From Opisthocomus hoazin (Eukaryota > Chordata > Aves > Opisthocomiformes > Opisthocomidae), in assembly GCF_030867145.1 (NCBI RefSeq), contig NC_134416.1, positions 97,317,183 to 97,381,182 of the forward strand: 64,000 nt of DNA, given 5' to 3'. A model generated the notes under the pieces. That model was not told the origin of the DNA. It was given only the letters and a program-made list of their open reading frames with translations, and made no database searches. Position 1 is the stretch's first letter. Each line of letters starts with the position of its first letter. A program made the position numbers and the translations under genes. This document shows positions 40,401-47,333 of this stretch, in pieces.

Positions 40401-43400
40401 AATGAGGGAAACATCTCTGAAACTGTTGAAAGAAAATATCTTCTTAGGTCTCATCCACAGGCACCATAATGGTTCTCAGCCCCAGACCATATGGTGAGGC
40501 CTAACAGGCCTCCCAGACTCCCACACCGACTCCCACTACGAACCAAGTGTTTAGTAAATACTGAATGGCTGTAAGATGACTCAGTTCTAGCTGAGACTTG
40601 TAGGTCCCCTTTGAACTGGCGTTTCCCAACTTCTTTGTTCATGTTGGCGCTTTTGGGCTTATGAAGCTCCAAGACTGACTGTCCTAAGTGCCTTGTACAA
40701 AACGGTTACCCATTGTCAGTGATATCCTCTGCGACAAATACATTTCTGCTGAGAGTTTTGTGCCTTTGTACAAAGACGAGCTTGGTACTTTTGTGCTTCT
40801 CCATGTGCCCTCCAGTCCATTCTCCTGTCGAAATGGTGTAATGGGATGTGCAGCAGAAATATTCAGTCTTTCACCTGAATGCTGAATTCAGATCTCCTAG
40901 ATCAAAATCTTCTTTACTGTCTCAGCTTTTTTTCCTGGGTTTGGTGATTTTTTTTTTTTTTTCCATTTTGATTTGGTGGGCTTTTTCCTTTCCTTTTCAT
41001 TCTGGTCATACCAGAATATTCCTGGGCTTTATGCTATGAACTTGATGGAGTGGTAACTTGTTTGTCTGATGTCTTTATTCTTTACAGGGCTCGCTGAACA
41101 GCTGAACATCATGTCACACAAAGCACCAGCCTGTGCTAGTCTTAAAAATATTCCTTGACAAAGAGATTCATTTCAGTTGTGGTGCAGCAGATTTTGACTT
41201 TGGAGGAAAACCGCTATGTTTCTTCTCACAGAGGCTCTGTTCTTTCCGAGTCCTGTAAAAATCTTTACGTACAGCTATGTACTTGGGCCTATGTGAGATG
41301 AAGTTTCCAATCGGTCTTAGAAATTTCTCTCTTATATGCAGGCAAGGCTGCTGCAACAAATGCACAGCCTTCTAGGAGTTAGAAGAGGGATCGCTGGTCT
41401 TCCTGGCCCCACAACCCCGAGAGGAGAACTTTCGGGTGGCTGAGTGCCCCAGGGTGCACAGCGCATCGTGAGCCACGAGGAGCGGAGGGGTGGCCGCGGG
41501 AGTCATTTCCAGTGTCTACTCTCGTCGCTGTGCTTCAGGCTGACGTTAAGCGCGGCTGGGCTGCACGTGGAGCAGGGGCACATCTTGGTCTCAGCCTGCG
41601 CGTGCTCTCTCACGGCTGGGGACCAGCATCGCCCCGCAGTACCTGCTGGGGGGAGGATGATATGGCTGGCCATGCTAGCTGCAGCTGCTGAGTTGGAGGC
41701 AAGGGCTGGAGTGACAAAGGTAGGCTGCTCTGCCACAGAAAGCCCTAGTTTTTCTCTTTAACGTCCTACTCTCACTAGGTGATCTCCTAGCAAGTGCTTG
41801 GGGTGGGCTTTTCAAACTCTACAAGCCACATGGCAGGAAAAAAAGTGCTTGGTTGTCTGTCTTTGTTGGCAGTCTGCAGGCCTGTATGTGAAGCAAACAT
41901 TAACCTTGCAACATAAACTTTTACTTTTTACAGAAGGCAGATTGCTTCTCCCCCACCCCCTGAACAGGTGACTCTCAAAAAGAAGGTGAGGATGTGAAAA
42001 GCAGACACTTGGGTCAAAACCTACCTGCCTTGGCACAGTACAAAGTTTGCTTAATGTCAGTGGTTAGAAGTTAAGCTTTGATTACAGAAAACTGCATTTT
42101 TAGACTAATTCACATTTTCTTTCAAAAAACCTAGGATGGTCATTTGATGAGTCTGACCCCAGAAGGCAGTATTTTCTTAGACCTTTACTGATTTTTGAGA
42201 ATTGAAGGGTGTGTGTAGTCATCTTGAATCAGGACCAAAACTTTTTCACAGAGAGAAGCATTAATGGCCAGTATCTGATGGGATTACAGCTTAATTAATG
42301 TTGCCCAATTACTTGTCAGTCATCCATGCTGCCGATACTCATTACAGCTTCAGGTAGTCAGCCCACCTCTTAATGAAAAGTCACATGTTTTCAGGTTAAC
42401 TTCCTGTCCCCAAAACTTCAGGTTTTAGGAACTTTCTCTGTAGTGCCATCACTATTGATGCTTTTGCCTTTGCAGTTTCATATGCTGTATGTTGACAAAG
42501 ATGCAGTTTGCTCAGAATGATCTGTACGTGCAGTAATTGCCTTGAGTGTGTTGTGATGCGTTTAGGAAGACAGGCCGTTTCGTACATGAGGTTACAGCAT
42601 GGTGCAGGAAAACTGCTCCACTCATGGTTCAAATCAAATCAGGATTAAAGTGGTTTTGTCTTTTTACTAAGGACACGTGATGACCTGGCATTGAGCTGTA
42701 CGCTGAGGGTCCGTGTCAGCAACACAACAGGTAAACCACAATGGCAGATATTTGCAAAATGTGAATAAACAGCTGTAAACTTCTAAAAGCCCTCCTATGA
42801 CTAATCCTGAGGAGCCCTAGCCGCTCACAGACGCACAGCTGTGTGTATGCTGCTCCCCAGGCTGCCTGGGATACAGGCACATCCCCCTCTTTTGGGGGTG
42901 TGGGTCCCCCTCCTCACACACACCTCCTGAGGGTAACTGCATAACCCACGTTTTAGGTGTGTTTGTGCTGGTGCTGCTCCCTGAAACTGGCTAAGGCCCG
43001 TGCCACAAGTACACCTCCATGCCCAGGGTGTGGGTCCTCGCCTGCCGCCCCCCAAGCTGCCCCAGCAGGCAGGGAGCCGGCACCGTCGGGCCCAGGCAGG
43101 GGAGAGATGCCCCTGGGGTGGCTTTTGGCAGTGTCAAACCGGGTTGACTGCTGCTCTGTGCCTGCTCCACGGTCTCTCTCCACCGACTGCAGACTTTCGT
43201 CCTTCTTTTTCACTTCTTTTCAATCTGACTCTGTTCCAGAAATCTTTTGGTAACCCCTGATTACTGTTTAACCCAGGTAATAGTTCTCTTGATCGAACTT
43301 CATTGCTGTTACTTCTGTTGTTCTGGTGTTACCCTTCTGGGGGCAAGCATCCTCCCGGGACCGGCAGTTTCGGGTACTATCCTGTCCACACAGGCAGTTT

Positions 43401-44117
43401 ACCCTCGCTCCGATTTGGCAGCACCTCTTGTTATCCAGCCCGTTTCGCCGGGCAGAGGCAGCGTGGACTCCCCCGCGGCGATGAAAACCATGATTCCCAG
43501 TTCTGCTACTGGGGTGGGCTGCCCTCAGGAAAGACCCTCACCCCCGCAGTGCTGCCCCTTACACCGCTGAGCACCCTCCACCGCTTCAGGTACGCGATGT
43601 CCCGTTAGATGACGTTGGTAACGGCGGGTGAGTCCCTACTAGAGCTTGTGGTGACAGCCCAGACGTTTGAGCTGAAAGGGGAATGTGTTGCTTCCGAATT
43701 CCTGACAACCCCCACGGTCTGTGGGAGGTAAAGAGCCTGTCTTTTTGGGGTGAAAGAAGCAGCAGCTGTTTTTTAAGAAAGCTGAATTAGTTGGAAACGT
43801 CTCGTCTCAAAGCACCAGCCCTATGGGATACCTGAAGAACTAATCTGGGGGTGCTGAAACAGTTGGGTGTTTGGTTTTTATTTCGATGCGGTGGCAAAGG
43901 CCGGAGTGATCCACGTGGGAAGGCTGTTCGCAAGGGAGAAAACAGCTCCAGCTCGGGAGAACCGGCCAACAGACCTCCTGGTGACTTTCTGGCAACTTCT
44001 GCGAGTCGCAGAGGGCTGGAGGGGGCTGCGAAGGTGCCCGGCCGGGGCGAGCAGAGGGGGGCCGGGGGGCGGCGGGGCTGGGGGGACCCCGCGAGGGGAA
44101 GGGCCGGGCGATGTGTC

Positions 44118-44123
44118 TTTAAA
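44118..44123 (+). promoter_or_regulatory. Possible TATA-like element
   Basis: TTTAAA in a GC-rich surround, GTGTCTTTAAAGGCCGG, about 690 bp upstream of the FBXL7 start codon. A start site 25-35 bp downstream would fall at the beginning of the CCTC/CGTC repeat. Functional use is unproven, and CpG-island promoters usually lack a TATA box. Confidence 0.25.
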
Positions 44124-44148
44124 GGCCGGGCCGGCTCCCGGCTCCATC

Positions 44149-44204
44149 CTCCCTCCCTCCCGTCCGTCCGTCCGTCCGTCCGTCCGTCCATCCGTCCGTC
44201 CCCC
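44149..44204. repeat. CCTC/CGTC tetranucleotide microsatellite in the promoter
   Basis: Three CCTC-like units run into ten CGTC units (44161-44200), the eighth being CATC. Each CGTC unit carries a CpG, so this is a methylatable and length-variable repeat inside the FBXL7 CpG island. It may lie upstream of or within the 5' UTR, depending on the unknown start site. Confidence 0.93.
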
Positions 44205-44279
44205 GCTCGCTCCTCCCGGCCCGGCGGTGCTGGGCGCCGGGAGGAGGCGCCTGCCGCTAACAAAAGTCTGCGGCGGCGG

Positions 44280-44328
44280 CTCCTCTCTCCTCCTTCCCTT
44301 CCCTCCTTCCTTCCTTTTCTCCCTCCCC
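44280..44328. repeat. Polypyrimidine (CT-rich) tract
   Basis: Nearly 50 bases of uninterrupted C and T on the + strand inside the CpG island. It could form triplex DNA or bind pyrimidine-tract proteins if transcribed. It follows an AG-free C/T pattern but no exon boundary is evident. Confidence 0.7.
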
Positions 44329-44620
44329 GGGCAACAAGTGGCTGGCGGCGGCTTCCCGGGGGAGGCGGCAGCAGCGGGGCCGAGAAGAGGAGGAGGAGGA
44401 GGAAGGCGGAGCGGCAACGCCGAAGCATTTGAGGAGCCCCAGCGCCGGGGGCCGTCCCGCCCGTGGATTATAACTTGGAGGCACCTCCCCTGCCCCGACA
44501 CCCCGGCTGGAAACCGGAGCGGGGAAGGCGCCCCGATACATCGCATTTTTTTATTCTATCCCCTCTTCTTTTTTCTTGTTGGTTTTTGTCGTTGTTTTTT
44601 TTCTAGTTTTGTTTGGGTTG

Positions 44621-44751
44621 TTTTTTTTTTTTTTTGAGGGGGAAGGGAGGCTATCGGCCACGCGGAGCAAGCTGTCGGGACGTGTCGGCGTGAAAACTCC
44701 CAGGGGTTCCCCCCCCCCCTTCTCCTCTCCACCCCCCCCCCCCCCCCCCCC
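44621..44751 (+). repeat. Homopolymer tracts in the presumed FBXL7 5' UTR
   Basis: The tracts are fifteen T at 44621-44635, eleven C at 44709-44719, and twenty C at 44732-44751, the last ending 58 bases before the FBXL7 start codon. If transcribed they would put poly-U and poly-C stretches into the leader, which are binding sites for PTB/ELAV and PCBP (poly-C-binding) proteins respectively. Their exact lengths are prone to sequencing error. Confidence 0.75.
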
Positions 44752-44760
44752 GCGGTAGAC

Positions 44761-44799
44761 ATGCTGCCCGGCGGGGCGGGGAGACGGCGGCGAGCATGA
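44761..44799 (+). promoter_or_regulatory. Upstream ORF 1 in the FBXL7 leader (12 codons)
   Basis: ATG at 44761 with G at -3 and C at +4 (moderate context) opens a 12-codon frame ending in TGA at 44797-44799, eleven bases before the main start. The TGA overlaps the next upstream ATG (ATGA arrangement). If this part is in the mRNA, it should influence initiation at the main ATG. Translation of it is not shown. Confidence 0.5.
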
Positions 44800-44846
44800 A
44801 GCCGGCAGGATGGGAGCCAACAATGGCAAGCAGTACGGCAGCGAGG
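44796..44846 (+). promoter_or_regulatory. Upstream ORF 2, overlaps FBXL7 start out of frame
   Basis: ATG at 44796 has A at -3. It reads 17 codons (MKPAGWEPTMASSTAAR) exactly to the exon end and would continue into exon 2, which is outside this window. It overlaps the FBXL7 coding sequence in a different frame (offset 14 bases), so ribosomes that start here would miss the main ATG. Whether the frame closes early in exon 2 cannot be seen. Confidence 0.4.
44810..44846 (+). CDS. FBXL7: FBXL7 first coding exon (F-box and LRR protein 7), partial
   Basis: FBXL7 is an F-box/leucine-rich-repeat protein. The F-box binds SKP1 and places the protein in an SCF (SKP1-CUL1-RBX1) ubiquitin ligase, and the LRRs select substrates. 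Aurora A and survivin are reported mammalian targets, and the fly homologue acts in Fat/Hippo signalling. This exon encodes only MGANNGKQYGSE plus the first base of a Gly codon. That matches the N-terminus I know for vertebrate FBXL7, a protein of about 490 residues. The F-box and LRRs lie in later exons, outside the window. The ATG has A at -3 and G at +4, a strong Kozak context, and is preferred over the two nearby upstream ATGs for that reason and for the protein match. The exon ends in phase 1 at a consensus GTGAGT donor. G2-A-N-N-G6-K fits the N-myristoylation pattern. The identification rests on 12 residues plus CpG-island and donor context. Confidence 0.85.
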
Positions 44847-44852
44847 GTGAGT
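44847..44852 (+). promoter_or_regulatory. FBXL7: Splice donor of FBXL7 first coding exon
   Basis: GAGG|GTGAGT: the intron positions match the U1 consensus GTRAGT. It cuts after the first base of codon 13 (phase 1), agreeing with the Gly that follows MGANNGKQYGSE in the known protein. Confidence 0.85.
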
Positions 44853-44912
44853 TGGGGGGGGCGGGAGGAAAAGAAGGGGCTCTGGGGTAGCAGCGGGGTC
44901 TCCCCGGGTCCC

Positions 44913-44970
44913 GGGGAGGGGGGGGTCACCGGGTGAGAGGCGCCTCTCACCCTGTGACCCCCCCCCCCCC
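44913..44970. repeat. Near-perfect palindrome without spacer, 29-bp arms
   Basis: Centred between 44941 and 44942 (GAGAGGC|GCCTCTC). The inner 24 bp of each arm (44918-44941 and 44942-44965) pair with a single mismatch (C at 44930 against T at 44953). Beyond a second mismatch, four more G-C pairs extend to 44913/44970. The arms end in a G-run on the left and a 15-base C-run (44958-44972) on the right. It lies 66 bases into FBXL7 intron 1. It could extrude as a cruciform or fold as an RNA hairpin in the pre-mRNA. Spacerless palindromes can also arise from fold-back artefacts in library preparation or assembly. Confidence 0.9.
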
Positions 44971-45272
44971 CCGGAACCATTACACGGCCCTCAGGCTCCC
45001 GCTGGCGCAAAAACCCTCAAAATACCCTTAATTATATTTTTAACTTTTAATAGGTGGGGAGGTAACAGCTGCCTCGGTGATGCAGGGGCTTGAGAAGGCG
45101 GAGGTAGCGGAGCGGGGGGGGGGTGGTGGCGGCAGCGTAACTTTGCTGCGAAACTTTCGGAGAGCTCTTTGTGATCCTTTTCTACTCGTCTTTCTATCCC
45201 AGGATCCTTATGTTGTGCGGTATGGTATATGACTGCTTCCTGTCTGAACAGAGGAAAAAAAATATTAACCCC

Positions 45273-45295
45273 GGGGAAAGGGAGGGGAGGGGGGG
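45273..45295 (+). other. G-quadruplex motif in early FBXL7 intron 1
   Basis: Four G-runs of 4, 3, 4 and 7 bases are separated by AAA, A and A. This meets the usual G3+ N1-7 quadruplex pattern with very short loops. It is on the coding strand about 430 bases downstream of the exon, so it would also be present in the pre-mRNA. Confidence 0.8.
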
Positions 45296-46362
45296 AGACT
45301 TAATGTTCTCCAGCTGTTATCCATAGCTTGCGCTCCTGCAATTTCGCTTCAGCGAAACTTTAGTGGGTTTTGGTTTGAGATATACAGGGCCTGATTCATC
45401 CCTGGGGAAACCTACCGGTCTCGCTGGAGTTGCATCAGGGATGGATTTCAGCTGCTTTGCTGCTGGAGCGAAGGGCTGGTGGAACAGTCAGCTGGTGTCG
45501 GGCAAGCCAACGGCAAGTACAGAAAGCTTGTCTCCCGCCGGCTAGTTTCTAAGCTTGCTTTAGCTTTTAGCTGTCTGGTATGTGTGTTGCCCTCGTAGTG
45601 TTTAGGCAGCTATATAGGATCGCTACATCCCCTTCTCCCCCTCTGGTTTTATTGTTTTCTGTTGAGGGTTTGTGGGTGGAGCGAGGGAGATGGTCCTATG
45701 GTCTGCTCGATTCTCTGGGGGTCCAGAGGGCGACTGCCAAAGAATACACCTCTCTCGAATCCAAAATATGCATGAAGATTGTGAAAAGGAAAGGGGGAAA
45801 ACACCACTTCTCAAACAGATTTTGCAGGGTCATTCATTGCCAAATGAGCTCTGCTTTCAGAGGGGTGGAAGAAATCGGAAGCTTTAAGCTAAAGATTTTC
45901 TCACTGTTGTGGAGTTTCATTCATTTGATACCATTGCTAGAATAAATTCTGCATAAATGGGGTGAACCTGGAAGTTGTGATCAAAGCCTCATCGGATTCC
46001 TCCTGATAAGGGAAATCCTAGTTTGTCCCCAGAGCTGAAAAGTTCCGTGTTTATAGTTCTAGTCACCTGCAAAAAATCATATTGCCGGGGGTTGTTCAGC
46101 ACGATGATAGGAAGACCTGGCTACATCCCACAGCTTTCCTGCAGGTTCAGAGTGGGGCATTACTGTTCCAGAACTACCTGATAGGAACTATGAGAAAGAG
46201 GAGGATTGGTGCAACTAGAAAATCCCTCATTAATTCACCTGTTTCCTTGATTCAGAGTGGAGTGTGGGTCCTGGGAAGGCAGACTGCATGTGGCAAACTG
46301 ATCTTCGCAGTACAGCCTGTTCCCTGGGTTGAGGAATAGGTGAAATGCTGGTTTAAAAATCA

Positions 46363-46991
46363 CAGAATCAGAGAATGTTCAGGGTTGGAAGGGACCTCTG
46401 TGGGTCATCTAGTCCAACCCCCCAGCCAAAGAAAGGTCACCTAGAGAAGGCTGCACAGGACCTTGTGCAGGCAGGTCTTGAATATCTCCAGAGAAGGAGA
46501 CTCCACAACCTCCCTGGCCAGCCTGTTCCAGTGCTCTGTCACCCTCAGAGGGAAGAAGTTCTTCCTCATGTTCAGACGGAACTTCCTCTGCTTCAGTTTG
46601 TGCCCATTGCCCCTTGTCCTGTCGCTGGGCACCACTGAAAAGAGTTTGGCCCCATCCTCCTGACACCCACCCTTCAGATATTTATAGGCATTTAGAAGAT
46701 CCCCTCTCAGCCTTGTCTTCTTCAGGCTGAGCAAGCCCAGCTCCCTCAGCCTTTCCTCATAGGAGAGTTGCTCCAGTCCCCTCACCATCCTTGTAGCCCT
46801 CTGCTGGACTCTCTCCAGTAGCTCTTCATCTTTCTTGAACTGGGGAGCCAGAACTGGACAGAGTACTCCAGATGGGGCCTCACTAGGGCAGAGTAGAGGG
46901 GAAGGAGAACCTCCCTCAACCTGTGGCCACACTCCTCGTAATGCATCCCAGGATCCCGCTGGCCTTCTTGACAGCCAGGCTGGCTCATGGT
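46363..46991 (-). mobile_element. CR1 LINE, 5'-truncated, in FBXL7 intron 1
   Basis: Starts on the + strand with the inverted tail ATCACAGAATCAGAGAATG and extends to CTGGCTCATGGT. On the minus strand an intact ORF2 C-terminus of about 140 residues ends at 46441. It includes [53 protein letters not shown] and final VLCSLL. Upstream, [14 protein letters not shown] is in another frame (46782-47213), so one frameshift occurred near 46850. Length is about 630 bp, with no reverse transcriptase core. The good conservation suggests a relatively recent insertion. It lies antisense to FBXL7. Confidence 0.95.
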
Positions 46992-46992
46992 A

Positions 46993-47042
46993 TAAAAATA
47001 AACAAATAAAATAAAACAAATAAACAAATAAAAAAAAAAATA
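46993..47042. repeat. A-rich (AAATAAAC)n-like low-complexity repeat
   Basis: About 50 bases of AAATAAAC/AAAT units ending in a run of A lie directly at the 5'-truncated end of the adjacent CR1. It could be the pre-existing A-rich target or extra sequence made during insertion. On the minus strand it creates a chimeric frame of Phe/Leu/Tyr codons fused to the CR1 frame, with no meaning as a protein. Confidence 0.85.
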
Positions 47043-47312
47043 TCCCCAAGCCCCATGGTCAAAAGTGTGATCTTTCAGTTTAGGTAACTTGTCCCATGCC
47101 TCATCATCATCATTAGCATGCTCGCAGGTATGAGTTTGCTGGCAGCTTCTGTGCATCGTCAATTGCTGTGAAACTTGTAGAAGCTCTTGTTTGCTGCTTG
47201 CTTTCTGTGTCATTCAGAGGAGAACAAATCTACACCTGACAAAGAGAGGCCTTATTTCCATAGGCTACTGGGGCTTTTGGTGCCTTTGGCAACTGAACTG
47301 CTTAATTACTGT

Positions 47313-47333
47313 AAAAAAAAAAAAAAAAAAAAA
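47313..47333. repeat. Poly-A tract (21 bases)
   Basis: Twenty-one consecutive A. No retrocopied gene is recognisable upstream on the + strand, so this is treated as a simple homopolymer rather than the tail of a processed pseudogene. Confidence 0.85.

Larger units (their letters stand above)
32823..43879. other. Intergenic DNA upstream of FBXL7, no gene recognised
   Basis: About 11 kb with no accepted gene. It contains one tRNA-like remnant (33697-33762), a short TG microsatellite (37446-37461), poly-T runs of 15 at 39011-39025 and 40948-40962, and two GC-richer patches at 41390-41750 and 42950-43620. Both patches contain donor-like GT sites (after 41718 and after 43589) and could be exons of an upstream or divergent transcript, but no protein family is visible in them. 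Confidence 0.6.
43880..45130. promoter_or_regulatory. FBXL7: CpG island and promoter region of FBXL7
   Basis: Base composition changes abruptly to GC- and CpG-rich here. It is densest at 44020-44560 and again at 44640-44830, while the flanks are AT-rich with few CpGs. It surrounds the first coding exon, as expected for a CpG-island promoter of a broadly used developmental gene. It contains many GGGCGG/GGGGCGGGG-type Sp1/KLF sites (for example 44773-44781), several G-run clusters able to form G-quadruplexes (for example 44050-44110 and 45273-45295), a CGTC microsatellite, and C homopolymers. No canonical TATA box is obvious. The only candidate is TTTAAA at 44118-44123. The transcription start cannot be placed from sequence alone. 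Long open frames on both strands here are a by-product of GC richness. Confidence 0.85.

Noticed and set aside
44118..44123. TTTAAA as a firm TATA box fixing the FBXL7 start site
   Set aside because: A single weak match in a CpG island; dispersed initiation is more typical, so it is kept only as a low-confidence candidate.
43851..44637. Long open frames of about 190-256 codons on both strands across the CpG island
   Set aside because: Stop codons are rare in GC-rich DNA. The frames overlap in several phases on both strands, translate microsatellites and homopolymers into low-complexity peptides, and show no domain. They run through the presumed FBXL7 promoter and leader.
46441..47049. 202-codon minus-strand frame with a hydrophobic N-terminus resembling a signal peptide
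   Set aside because: The hydrophobic part is the translation of an A/T-rich repeat in antisense, and the rest is CR1 ORF2. It is a chimera of repeat and LINE, not a gene.
47313..47333. Poly-A tract as the tail of a processed pseudogene
   Set aside because: No recognisable gene-derived sequence upstream and no target-site duplication noticed.
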